From positions 62,001 to 126,000 of the forward strand of contig SVNT01000001.1 in NCBI GenBank assembly GCA_015066785.1: a DNA stretch of 64,000 nucleotides, read 5' to 3'. The first letter of the stretch is position 1, and the number at the start of each line of letters is the position of its first letter. A program made the translations under genes and the position numbers. A model generated the notes under the pieces. That model was not told the origin of the DNA. It saw only the letters and a list, made by a program, of their open reading frames with translations, and did no database searches. Source of the DNA: Ruminococcus sp. Its GTDB lineage: Bacteria; Bacillota; Clostridia; Oscillospirales; Ruminococcaceae. Shown here one piece after another: positions 1 through 7,725 of the stretch.

Positions 1-1
1 G

Positions 2-847
2 GCGGCTACCGAACCGGGAGAGAGTGTAATGGCTACTCTTCCGCCTGAAACAACGCCTGATGAAACATCATCGTTGACAGAGGTGACTACGACGGAAACC
101 ACTCCCGAGGTAACAGTTCCGTATATTTCGGATGAGGAGCTTATGTGTCTTGACAACACCGAAATCGGCTACGGACAGGGAGTGCAGTTTGACGAAAACG
201 GCGTGCCTTACGGTGCGACTGACTTCAACAGCAAGTACAGCAAATATTCTTCGTATGCAGTGGCAGAAACAGATGTAAAGGAGATATACCTTACATTTGA
301 CCTCGGCTACGAAAACGGATATACCGAGAAAATCCTCGATACGCTGAAGGAACACGATGTCAAGGCTGTGTTTTTCGTTACGGGCGGATACTGTAAGTAT
401 GCCGACCCTGCGATAATTCAGCGTATAATCGACGAGGGTCATGTTCTCGGAAATCACGGGCAGAACCACAAGTCGCTTTCGGACTTGCTTGAGGTTTCTG
501 TTGCCGACGCCGAGGCAGAGCTTACCGTTCTTCAGGACTATATCCGTGAAACCTATGACTACGAAATGGTCTATATGCGTCCGCCCGAGGGCGTTTATTC
601 GGAGCGTTCCCTTGCTCTTGCGCAGAGAATGGGTTACAAGACGCTTTTGTGGAGTTTTGCTTATGCCGACTGGGATACGGCAAATCAGCCTGACCAGTTT
701 GAAGCGTACCAGAAGATTACCGCACATCCGCATTGCGGTGAGATAATGCTGCTCCACGCAGTTTCATCGACGAATACGGCAATCCTCGGGGATGTAATCG
801 AGGAATACGAAGCAAAGGGGTACACCTTTACAACACCATCGTTATAA
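2..847 (+). CDS. Polysaccharide deacetylase, PdaA-like (5' end outside window)
   Basis: The reading frame is open to the left edge and the visible N-terminus is a Thr/Pro/Glu-rich linker rather than a start region, so the gene begins outside the window; the ATG at 29 is probably internal. The NodB deacetylase fold follows, with metal-site and catalytic motifs TFDLGYENGYT, GNHGQNHKS and RPPEGVYSERS. These match PdaA-type enzymes, which remove acetyl groups from N-acetylmuramic acid during cortex muramic-delta-lactam formation, more closely than chitin deacetylases. The linker implies that the enzyme is held away from the membrane or wall. The family is clear; the exact substrate is inferred. 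A strong hairpin terminator follows directly. Confidence 0.85.
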   Translation, partial: AATEPGESVMATLPPETTPDETSSLTEVTTTETTPEVTVPYISDEELMCLDNTEIGYGQGVQFDENGVPYGATDFNSKYSKYSSYAVAETDVKEIYLTFDLGYENGYTEKILDTLKEHDVKAVFFVTGGYCKYADPAIIQRIIDEGHVLGNHGQNHKSLSDLLEVSVADAEAELTVLQDYIRETYDYEMVYMRPPEGVYSERSLALAQRMGYKTLLWSFAYADWDTANQPDQFEAYQKITAHPHCGEIMLLHAVSSTNTAILGDVIEEYEAKGYTFTTPSL

Positions 848-848
848 C

Positions 849-892
849 AAAAAACGGAGAACAGGGCAGAAATCCTGTTCTCCGTTTTTCTT
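849..892. terminator. Bidirectional intrinsic terminator
   Basis: An inverted repeat (arms AACGGAGAACAGG and CCTGTTCTCCGTT around a short loop) is flanked by A-runs on the left and T-runs on the right. It lies between the convergent deacetylase and DUF1540 genes and can serve both. Confidence 0.9.
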
Positions 893-1052
893 ATTCCTTG
901 CAGAATGAGTCACATTCTGTGCAAGCGCACTGTGTAGGATTTTTTTCGGGAGTACCTACCTTGATGGTATCGAGTGTGCAGTAACCGTCGGTCTTGAGGT
1001 TGTACTTACAGCTTGTTACTGAACACTGGATGCTGGAATTTCTTTGTTTCAT
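891..1052 (-). CDS. Small Cys-rich DUF1540 protein (53 aa)
   Basis: This 53-residue protein starts at an ATG preceded by ACGGAGGAAT on the minus strand. It carries seven cysteines (residues 10, 15, 25, 42, 44, 47, 51), including IQCSVTSCKYN and CACTECDSFC, which is the DUF1540 pattern of small cysteine-rich Firmicute proteins thought to bind metal. The function is unknown. It sits alone, convergent with the deacetylase and divergent from the DHH gene. I see no clear housekeeping promoter upstream on the minus strand, so an alternative sigma factor is possible. Confidence 0.85.
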   Translation of the reverse strand: MKQRNSSIQCSVTSCKYNLKTDGYCTLDTIKVGTPEKNPTQCACTECDSFCKE

Positions 1053-1161
1053 GGCTTATTCCTCCGTTATTTTCGTTACTCTTATGAGTACGGTAATAGT
1101 ATTGACGGATATGCGGAAATAATACTGTCTGGAATATTTTTTTAAAAATATCAAAAACCCC

Positions 1162-1190
1162 TTGTATTTTATTTTTATATATAGTATAAT
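1162..1190 (+). promoter_or_regulatory. Sigma-A-type promoter for the DHH gene
   Basis: TTGTAT (-35) and TATAAT (-10) are separated by 17 bp in an AT-rich stretch about 70 bp upstream of the DHH gene start. Confidence 0.75.
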
Positions 1191-1257
1191 ATTTTATGAA
1201 CAGATTGTTTATTTGATTTGGTTGTTTTGTATAAATTACATTCGGAGGTTTTAAGAT

Positions 1258-2205
1258 ATGAGACTTGTTACTCGTTCTGACTTTGACGGACTTGCTTGCG
1301 CCGCACTTCTCAAGGAAGTTGGCATAATCGATTCCTGGAAGTTTGCACACCCAAAGGACCTGCAGGACGGACTTGTTCCGATTGACGAAAACGATGTTCT
1401 TGCAAACGTTCCGTTCGTTGAGGGGTGCGGACTCTGGTTTGACCATCATTCAAGCGAATTTGAAAGAAATCAGCTTGAAGGCAAATACAAGGGCGAAAGC
1501 AGACTTGCTCCTTCCTGCGCAAGAATTATTTACGAATATTACGGAGGGGATGACAGATTCCCGAATTTCGGCGAAATGATGGAGGCTGTCGACAAGGTAG
1601 ACTCAGGTCACCTTACTCCATATGAAGTACTTCATCCCGAAGGCTGGATACTTATCGGATTTATGATGGATCCACGTACAGGCCTCGGTCGTTTCCGTAA
1701 CTTCAGAATAAGTAACTATCAGCTTATGGAAGAGCTTATTGAATGTTGCCGTACTATGTCAACGGCTGAGATTCTTGCACTCCCCGATGTTCAGGAAAGA
1801 ACTGAGCTTTACAGGGAACAGGCTGAACTTTTCACAGAAATGGTACATAAGTACACAAGAATTGACAAGGATGTAATCATCACCGACCTTCGAGGAGTTT
1901 CTCCGATTTACGCAGGCAATCGCTTTATGATTTACAGCCTCTATCCCGAGCAGAATATTTCTGTATGGATTGTTGACGGTAAGGGTGGCAAGGGTTGTTC
2001 CTGCGCTGTCGGATACAGCATCATGAACCGCACATCAAGAGTAAATGTCGGAAAGCTTATGCTCAAATACGGCGGAGGAGGACACCGCAATGTCGGAACC
2101 TGCCAGTTTGACGACGAAGACCAGGATGTACTTGTTCCCAGACTTCTCGACGACCTTGCAAATTACGATGATATTTACGGCGCTATGTGGGATAAGGACG
2201 AATAA
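1258..2205 (+). CDS. DHH-family phosphoesterase
   Basis: A 315-residue DHH/DHHA1 protein. The N-terminus has the metal-binding RSDFDGLACAA (an S/TxxDxDG-type motif), the middle has DHHSSEF, and the C-terminal DHHA1 part has GGGGHRNVGTC. Families with this arrangement include nanoRNases/pAp phosphatases and exopolyphosphatase-like enzymes; which substrate this one uses cannot be told from sequence. The start is set by GGAGG nine bases upstream of the ATG. It is a single-gene transcript with its own promoter and a terminator just after the stop. Confidence 0.88.
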   Translation: MRLVTRSDFDGLACAALLKEVGIIDSWKFAHPKDLQDGLVPIDENDVLANVPFVEGCGLWFDHHSSEFERNQLEGKYKGESRLAPSCARIIYEYYGGDDRFPNFGEMMEAVDKVDSGHLTPYEVLHPEGWILIGFMMDPRTGLGRFRNFRISNYQLMEELIECCRTMSTAEILALPDVQERTELYREQAELFTEMVHKYTRIDKDVIITDLRGVSPIYAGNRFMIYSLYPEQNISVWIVDGKGGKGCSCAVGYSIMNRTSRVNVGKLMLKYGGGGHRNVGTCQFDDEDQDVLVPRLLDDLANYDDIYGAMWDKDE

Positions 2206-2210
2206 TAACC

Positions 2211-2248
2211 GAAAGCGATAAAAAGTTCTGCTTTTTATCGCTTTTGTT
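2211..2248 (+). terminator. Intrinsic terminator after DHH gene
   Basis: A perfect 14-bp stem (AAAGCGATAAAAAG with CTTTTTATCGCTTT) with a 5-nt loop, followed by TTGTT. Confidence 0.85.
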
Positions 2249-2273
2249 CTAGAATCTTCTTTCGGAGGGAAAT

Positions 2274-2870
2274 ATGGCAAAAATCATTACAATAAGCAGA
2301 GAATTCGGCAGCGGCGGAAGAAAAATCGCTGAACTTACTGCGCAGAAACTCGGCTACAACTATTACGATAAGGAAATTATCAATTCTGCGGCTGAAAAAA
2401 GCGGACTCTCGAAGAATATAATCAACGAGGTGGGGGAGTATGCGAGCAGTACGAACAGCCTGCTTTTCAACCTTTCTATTTCGAATAGTCTCGGCGGCGG
2501 AAATATGTCGATGTACGACCACGTTTTCACAGCGCAGACAAAGGTGATAAAGCAGTACTCCGATGAGGGCAACTGCGTGATTCTCGGAAGATGCGCCGAC
2601 TATATCCTTCGTGACAGAGAAGACTGCCTCCATGTTTTCATTCACGCTGATATGGAAAGCCGCATAAAGCGTATCGTCGAGGAATACAAGGAGGATACGG
2701 CATCCCCCGAAAAGCTCCTGAAAGAAAAAGACAAGCGCCGCAGGGTGTACTATAAAAACTACACGGGTCAGAACTGGGGAGACATCAACAACTACCACAT
2801 AGTTCTGGACAGCGGATATATCGGTATAGAAGAGTGTGCGGAGATTATCGCACGCCTCGCAAAGCAGTAA
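2274..2870 (+). CDS. Cytidylate kinase-like family protein
   Basis: A 198-residue P-loop protein beginning MAKIITISREFGSGGRKIAE, the typical opening of the cytidylate-kinase-like family, in which the glycine-rich loop reads REFGSGGRKI rather than the GPAGAGKST of true Cmk. A genuine cmk is present at 44.3 kb, so this paralogue probably phosphorylates something else, or acts as an accessory kinase; its substrate is not known. The start is supported by TTCGGAGGGAAAT. The stop is followed directly by copy A of the palindromic element. Confidence 0.85.
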   Translation: MAKIITISREFGSGGRKIAELTAQKLGYNYYDKEIINSAAEKSGLSKNIINEVGEYASSTNSLLFNLSISNSLGGGNMSMYDHVFTAQTKVIKQYSDEGNCVILGRCADYILRDREDCLHVFIHADMESRIKRIVEEYKEDTASPEKLLKEKDKRRRVYYKNYTGQNWGDINNYHIVLDSGYIGIEECAEIIARLAKQ

Positions 2871-2875
2871 AGAAT

Positions 2876-3130
2876 CATCGGTTTGCGGGATAATGTCTGT
2901 ACATGATTTACATGTACTACCCGAGGAAAACCCTTTTGAAAAAGGTTTTTCCTCAGACTCCTTTCCTAAAACTTCAGATTAAAAACAATTCCCACAGGGT
3001 AACACCCTGTGGGAATTGTTTTTAGCTTGAAAGTCTTTGAAGGGGAGTGCGAGGGGAACCTTTCTTCAGAAAGATTCCCCTCGATAAATACATATAAAAT
3101 TCTGTACGGTCGCTATCCCGCAGACCGATG
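2876..3130. repeat. Layered quasi-palindromic intergenic element, copy A
   Basis: This 255-bp element fills the gap between two convergent genes. The outer arms are CATCGGTTTGCGGGATA (2876-2892) and TATCCCGCAGACCGATG (3114-3130), complementary with one mismatch. Inside lie two conserved core arms (about 2914-2980 and 3016-3106), each with its own hairpin (GAGGAAAACCC..., 2923-2954; GAGGGGAACC..., 3051-3082). In the centre is a perfect 20-bp stem (2981-3023). The cores are nearly identical to those of copy B, but the outer arms and part of the central stem differ between copies while staying self-complementary. There is no open frame of note inside. Confidence 0.9.
2981..3023. terminator. Central bidirectional terminator of element copy A
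   Basis: A perfect 20-bp inverted repeat with a 3-nt loop, starting AAAAACAATTCCCACAGGGT and ending in TTGTTTTT. The A-run and T-run on the two sides allow termination in both directions, serving the genes ending at 2870 (+) and 3133 (-). Confidence 0.85.
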
Positions 3131-3132
3131 GC

Positions 3133-4539
3133 TTATACGAACTTTTCTGAAAGTTCTATCATACGGTCGAATTCCGTAAGTCCTCCGACAAGCGTCTTTA
3201 CCGAGCCAAGACCCGAAGCGTTTCCGAGAACGGAGCGTATTCTGTCCTGAAGAATTGCAGGAATTGCGCCGATTTTGCAGACGTTCGATGCGTTGAATTT
3301 CACTCCGAGACCGCCTGAAAGGATAATCTCGTCGATTTCGTCCATTTCGATTTCAGCCTTTTCGAGAAGTGAGAGTATTGCGGAGTGAATTCTCTTCTTC
3401 TGTTCAAACAGCTTGTCGAAATCCGCCTGAGTGAGAGCAACATTTTCGTTTATGCGGATTTCGCCGTCTGTAAGCTCTCCCTTGGATGTGAGTTTGCCTG
3501 CCTTTATAGCCTCTGCGGCGATATTTACCATACCTATACCGCATACGCCCTCTGCGACAACTTCGTACACTGTTGAAAATCTCATTTCGCCGTCCTTGAC
3601 AACTGCGTCGTGTACAGCGCCGCTTTCGGCAATCATACCGCAGGATATTCCGACACCGTCAAATGCAGGTGTTGTTGCCGCTGTTGAGTAGTATCTGTCC
3701 TTGCGCTTGAGTACAATTCCCGTTTCTGTGCCGATGTCGAGGTAAAGGGAATTCTTGTCGGATTTGTCGATGTTGCAGTATGTCATTCCTGCGATGATAT
3801 CTCCGCCTATGTTGTAGGATGCGCAAGGGGAGATATAGCACTTCAGCGACACCTTGAGGTTGATACCGAGAGATGCAGCAAGTTCTTCGATACCGAAAAG
3901 ACTCTGCGGAATGTGCTTTTCGTCAAACATGGAGGTAGCGTCGACAGCACAGATGAGATGCTCCATAAGCGTACTGCCCGAAACGAGTATAGTTGTTATG
4001 TCCTTTTCGTAAACGCCGTATTCACGACAACCAGAAACGATTATTTTGTAGAGTGTTTCAACAAGCGCAGTCTGGAATTCCGATTTGTCTTTCGAGTTGA
4101 GGTGTGCAACGAGTTCATCCGTTGTCATATCACCCATATATGCCAACGGGTTTTTCTCTGATTTTATCGTGATGATTTCTTTTGTTGTAAGGTTGCATAT
4201 ATAACATACAACAGACGCTGTTCCGATATCAACAGCAACGCCGATTGTCTTTTCTTCTTCTTCCTTGAGGGAGTTATAGAGGAGGGAGAGAATGTCGGTG
4301 CTGTCTTTCTTGATGGCGTTGTTGCAGGAAATCTCTCCTATCGGGATAAATCTCTCGACAGAAACATCCTTGTCCGAAACGGATTTTACCGTTCCGTTTT
4401 CAAGGGAGTTACCTGAAACGATATGTACCTTTACAATTCCATCAACAGGAATGTCATTGTCTTTAAAAATTTCAAGAAGATTTTTATGCTCGGAATCGTT
4501 ATATTCGAGCACGTTTTTTTCGTAATAAATACAACCCAT
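3133..4539 (-). CDS. RACo-like ASKHA ATPase (DUF4445), no ferredoxin domain
   Basis: A 468-residue protein matching the C-terminal actin-like ATPase of RACo/DUF4445 proteins, which reactivate corrinoid methyltransferases by ATP-driven reduction. Nucleotide-site signatures are visible: VAVDIGTASVVCYI (phosphate 1), LVSGSTLMEHL, YLDIGTETGIVL (phosphate 2) and IILSGGLGVKF (adenosine). Usual family members carry an N-terminal 2Fe-2S ferredoxin; the first ~95 residues here have no cluster of cysteines, so the electron-carrying part is absent. No corrinoid protein or methyltransferase gene is nearby. It may work with a separate redox partner or have another target; this is inference. Confidence 0.8.
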   Translation of the reverse strand: MGCIYYEKNVLEYNDSEHKNLLEIFKDNDIPVDGIVKVHIVSGNSLENGTVKSVSDKDVSVERFIPIGEISCNNAIKKDSTDILSLLYNSLKEEEEKTIGVAVDIGTASVVCYICNLTTKEIITIKSEKNPLAYMGDMTTDELVAHLNSKDKSEFQTALVETLYKIIVSGCREYGVYEKDITTILVSGSTLMEHLICAVDATSMFDEKHIPQSLFGIEELAASLGINLKVSLKCYISPCASYNIGGDIIAGMTYCNIDKSDKNSLYLDIGTETGIVLKRKDRYYSTAATTPAFDGVGISCGMIAESGAVHDAVVKDGEMRFSTVYEVVAEGVCGIGMVNIAAEAIKAGKLTSKGELTDGEIRINENVALTQADFDKLFEQKKRIHSAILSLLEKAEIEMDEIDEIILSGGLGVKFNASNVCKIGAIPAILQDRIRSVLGNASGLGSVKTLVGGLTEFDRMIELSEKFV

Positions 4540-4624
4540 AATGAAAAACCCCTTTAAAATATAGTTGTTTTAAAAAAGTATACAGTTCAACAATTATATT
4601 ATAACATATAAATCAAAAAAATAC

Positions 4625-4653
4625 TTGTATTTTTTTTAAAAAATTGCTAAAAT
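4625..4653 (+). promoter_or_regulatory. Promoter for pyrB
   Basis: TTGTAT, a 17-bp spacer, then TAAAAT. The 4540-4689 gap is very AT-rich; on the minus strand a TGTTATAAT extended -10 (around 4600) is a weaker candidate for the divergent RACo-like gene. No pyrimidine attenuator is evident in the short leader. Confidence 0.6.
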
Positions 4654-4689
4654 AATAATTGAAAATAAAAAAGAAAAGAGAATGGGTAT

Positions 4690-5769
4690 ATGATTTCAAA
4701 ATTCCAGAACCTTATAGACCTTAATGATTACCCTGTTTCATGGTGGGACGAGCTTATTGAGCTTGGCAAGAAAATAAAGAAAAATCCCGAAGAATACGCA
4801 CACAAGTGCGACGGGAAGATTATGGGTACGCTCTTTTACGAGCCGTCAACCAGAACGCAGATGTCTTTCCAGACGGCAATGCTCCGTCTTGGCGGAAGAG
4901 TTATCGGTTTTGACAATCCCGAAACCTCATCTGTTGCAAAGGGCGAAAATCTCAAGGATACAACAAAAATAGTTTCCAGCTATGCGGATATTATGGTAAT
5001 GCGTAACCCTCTTGAGGGTTCTGCGAAGGCGGCGGCACTTACGGCTGACTGTCCTATAATCAATGCGGGCGACGGAAAGCATCTTCACCCGACGCAGACG
5101 CTCACCGACCTGCTTACACTTTCCGAAAAAAAAGGAAGACTCGGCGGACTTACAGTCGGAGTGTGCGGTGACCTCATAAACGGAAGAACGGTGCATTCGC
5201 TCCTCAAGGCACTGTCGTGCTATCCCGATAATACATTTGTACTTATTTCCACGAAGGAGCTCAGGCTCCCGTCGTACATCAAATCAATCCTCAAGGCGAC
5301 AAACTCAAAGTACATCGAGGTTGAATCTCTCGAAGAGGCAATGCCTATGCTTGATGTACTCTATATGACAAGAATCCAGAAGGAGCGTTTTGCCTCTGAA
5401 ATCGAGTATCTTTCCCAGAAGGATATTTATATACTCGACAACAGAAAGCTCTCTCTTGCAAAAAAAGACCTTATAGTTCTTCACCCTCTGCCGAGGGTTG
5501 ACGAAATCGCTGTTGAGGTTGACGACGACCCCCGTGCGCTTTATTTCGAGCAGGCGAAAAACGGTGTTTTCATCAGAATGGCACTTGTGCTTACAATGAT
5601 AGGCAACACCAATCCGCAGGTTCTTCTCAAGGGTAAGACTCACGCAGGTGTGTGCTGTAAAAACCCGAAGTGTATCACAAACCACGAACAGTATCTCCCG
5701 AAGAACTTTATCGGAAACGGCGATACACTTGAATGTGAATACTGCGACGAAAGACTCCTCAGGGAATAA
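4690..5769 (+). CDS. pyrB: Aspartate carbamoyltransferase with PyrI-like zinc tail
   Basis: Condenses carbamoyl phosphate with aspartate in pyrimidine synthesis. The carbamoyl-phosphate site EPSTRTQMSF, GDGKHLHPTQTLTDL and HPLPRVDEI are all present and favour ATCase over ornithine transcarbamylase. The protein has 359 residues, about 50 more than a plain catalytic chain. The extra C-terminus has CKNPKCITN (Cys323, Cys328) and CEYC (Cys349, Cys352), the four-cysteine zinc knuckle by which E. coli PyrI grips PyrB. The ~100-residue nucleotide-binding domain of PyrI is missing. It may therefore be a structural clamp without ATP/CTP control (inference). RBS AAGAGAATGGG precedes the ATG. Confidence 0.9.
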   Translation: MISKFQNLIDLNDYPVSWWDELIELGKKIKKNPEEYAHKCDGKIMGTLFYEPSTRTQMSFQTAMLRLGGRVIGFDNPETSSVAKGENLKDTTKIVSSYADIMVMRNPLEGSAKAAALTADCPIINAGDGKHLHPTQTLTDLLTLSEKKGRLGGLTVGVCGDLINGRTVHSLLKALSCYPDNTFVLISTKELRLPSYIKSILKATNSKYIEVESLEEAMPMLDVLYMTRIQKERFASEIEYLSQKDIYILDNRKLSLAKKDLIVLHPLPRVDEIAVEVDDDPRALYFEQAKNGVFIRMALVLTMIGNTNPQVLLKGKTHAGVCCKNPKCITNHEQYLPKNFIGNGDTLECEYCDERLLRE

Positions 5770-6038
5770 AAAGGTGTCCGACTTTAAGGTAGTACCCGTA
5801 CAGGAGTTTTATGTGTACTACTGAGGAAAACCCTTTTGAAAAAGGTTTTTCCTCAGACTCCTTTCCGAAAACTTCAGATTTAAAAACAAGCCCATAGGGA
5901 TTAATCCCTATGGGCTTGTTTTTAGCTTTAAAGTCTTTGAAGGGGAGTTTGAGGGGAACCTTTCTTCAGAAAGATTCCCCTCAATAAATACATATAAAGT
6001 TTCTGTATGAATATTACCCTTAAAGTCGGACACCTTTT
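5769..6038. repeat. Layered quasi-palindromic intergenic element, copy B
   Basis: Second copy, again in a convergent gap, between pyrB and the DUF4364 gene. Its outer arms are a perfect 21-bp inverted repeat (5769-5789 and 6018-6038; left arm AAAAGGTGTCCGACTTTAAG plus one G) whose sequence is unrelated to the outer arms of copy A. The cores (about 5814-5880 and 5916-6007) match copy A with only a handful of substitutions and small indels. The left core and the inverted right core also resemble each other (by hand, 47 of 67 positions, with nearly all mismatches transitions). The right arm runs into the stop codon of the DUF4364 gene. Confidence 0.9.
5882..5923. terminator. Central bidirectional terminator of element copy B
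   Basis: A perfect 42-nt palindrome starting AAAAACAAGCCCATAGGGAT. Compared with copy A, the AATT/GGGT stem positions read AAGC/GGAT with compensating changes on the other strand of the stem. Confidence 0.85.
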
Positions 6039-6618
6039 AATCTTCTTCTGCGGGGTTTTTAGGGATTTCCTCGGTATTTTTCAGTGAAAGGCTGACAATC
6101 TGCCAGTAGAGTCCCATAGGGTTGAGCATTATGTTTTCCCTCAGAAGTTCCGCCTGACCTTTGTCGGGGGCGTAGAGCTTGAGGCTTATAAGTTCCATCG
6201 TGGCGTCGGGAACTGAAAATTCCACATAGTAGCCGTTTTCCGCCTCGTTGATTTTGCAGATGACTTCCTTTTCACGCTTTCTTCTTGCAAAAAAGAGAAG
6301 AGCCGCAGTCATCAGCTTGTCCCTGAACGAACGGGGGACATATCTCTTGAATTCGTCTACGCTGAAACTTCCCTTCGGGGTGATTGCGAGGTATTCCGTG
6401 CCGTTTTTTTCGACTTTTTCAATCGCTCCCGTCTTGAAGAGGGTTTCCATAGCCTCGGAATAGTGGAAGTAGTTTATGATTTCGCCTGCAACGGCAATTT
6501 CGTACAATTCATCTTCGGTGATGTCTTCCACGAGATATTTCAGCAGGTAACAGATAAGAACCTTTACTGCGTGGTTGTCGTTGAGTTCGAGGATGAATTC
6601 CTCCTGAGTCTTTGCCAT
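6037..6618 (-). CDS. DUF4364 family protein
   Basis: A 193-residue cytoplasmic protein that I recognise as DUF4364 (conserved in Clostridia, function unknown). The first ~90 residues (TQEEFILELNDNHAVKVLIC, then LAITPKGSFSVDEF) look like a winged-helix fold, so a DNA-binding or adaptor role is plausible, but no partner is known. It is the last gene of the aro operon, 15 bp after aroC, and its stop codon lies in the right outer arm of element copy B. Confidence 0.8.
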   Translation of the reverse strand: MAKTQEEFILELNDNHAVKVLICYLLKYLVEDITEDELYEIAVAGEIINYFHYSEAMETLFKTGAIEKVEKNGTEYLAITPKGSFSVDEFKRYVPRSFRDKLMTAALLFFARRKREKEVICKINEAENGYYVEFSVPDATMELISLKLYAPDKGQAELLRENIMLNPMGLYWQIVSLSLKNTEEIPKNPAEED

Positions 6619-6633
6619 CTGTATTCCTTTCGT

Positions 6634-7725
6634 TTAGAAGTTGGGGTAATCAAGCATATGCGAGAGTATTGCAACGTTCATTGCGGCTTCTACGCAGGGA
6701 ACAGCTCTCGGCACTATGCAGGGGTCGTGACGGCCCTTGATGTTTATTCTTTCGTTGCGAAGAGCGCTGTAATCTACCGTGTCCTGCGGTTTTGCTATCG
6801 ACGGAGTAGGTTTGAACGCTACATTGCAGATGATAGGCATTCCCGATGAAATACCGCCGAGAATTCCGCCGTGGTTGTTTGTCTTTGTAACAACGTGACC
6901 TTCGCCGTTTACATAGAATTCGTCGTTGTTTTCGCTGCCCATGAGAGTTGTGCAGTCAAATCCTGCACCGAATTCAATTCCCTTTACAGCGGGAATTCCG
7001 AACATAAGCTGTGCAATTGTATTTTCAAGGCCGTCGAATATCGGTGAGCCGATACCTGCGGGAACGCCGAGCGCTATACACTCAACCACGCCGCCGACAG
7101 AGTCCTTTGCGAGCCTTGCGTTGTTTATGCATTCGAGCATTTCCTTGCCCTTTGCGTCGTTGACAACGGGGAATTTCTTTTCCTTGATTGCAAGGAGCTG
7201 CTCTCTCGGAATACCGAGGGGAGAGAATCTTGCTTCTGATACATTATGGATTGAAAGAATGTGTGCGCCTGTGTAAATTCCTCGTCTTTCGAGAATCTGT
7301 GAGCATACTGCACCTGCGAATACAAACGGTGCTGTAAGGCGTCCCGAAAAATGTCCGCCACCTCTTGCATCATTGAACCCTCTGTATCTCATAGCGCCTG
7401 TGTAGTCTGCGTGACCGGGGCGTGCGAGCTTTGAAAGTGAAGAATAATCCGCCGAATGAACATCTGCGTTTTCGATTATAGCGCAAAGGGGAGTGCCTGT
7501 TGTTCTTCCGTTATAAAGACCTGATATGATGTGGGGAATATCCGCTTCCTGACGGGCTGTGGAAATTTTCTTGTTCTGCGAAGTGCGTCGTGCCATGAAT
7601 TTTCTGAGCGCAACCTCGTCGATATATTCTCCCGAAGGGAGATTGTCCATTACCACACCGATGGCAGAACCGTGAGATTCTCCGAAAAGTGAAACGGTTA
7701 TGCGGTTATTCCATATTGATGACAT
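6634..7725 (-). CDS. aroC: Chorismate synthase
   Basis: Final step of the shikimate pathway, EPSP to chorismate with reduced FMN. Family signatures are GESHGSAIGVVMDNLPSG, ARPGHADYTG, YRGFNDARGGGHFSGRLTAP and GRHDPCIVPRAVP. The start is taken at the ATG of MSSIWNN because GGAGGAAAATCAC lies just upstream; a start five codons earlier would not have this site. The start overlaps the 3' end of aroA by 20 bp, so translation is likely coupled. The product is 363 aa, a normal size. Confidence 0.95.
   Translation of the reverse strand: MSSIWNNRITVSLFGESHGSAIGVVMDNLPSGEYIDEVALRKFMARRTSQNKKISTARQEADIPHIISGLYNGRTTGTPLCAIIENADVHSADYSSLSKLARPGHADYTGAMRYRGFNDARGGGHFSGRLTAPFVFAGAVCSQILERRGIYTGAHILSIHNVSEARFSPLGIPREQLLAIKEKKFPVVNDAKGKEMLECINNARLAKDSVGGVVECIALGVPAGIGSPIFDGLENTIAQLMFGIPAVKGIEFGAGFDCTTLMGSENNDEFYVNGEGHVVTKTNNHGGILGGISSGMPIICNVAFKPTPSIAKPQDTVDYSALRNERINIKGRHDPCIVPRAVPCVEAAMNVAILSHMLDYPNF

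Noticed and set aside
68-757. A 229-codon minus-strand frame under the deacetylase
   Set aside because: It mirrors a well-supported coding gene and has no family likeness.
2274-2870. Calling this gene cmk
   Set aside because: The P-loop differs from true Cmk and a bona fide cmk lies at 44287.
2876-6038. Copies A and B as ends of one composite transposon
   Set aside because: No transposase lies between them, outer repeats differ between copies, and the enclosed genes are ordinary chromosomal ones.
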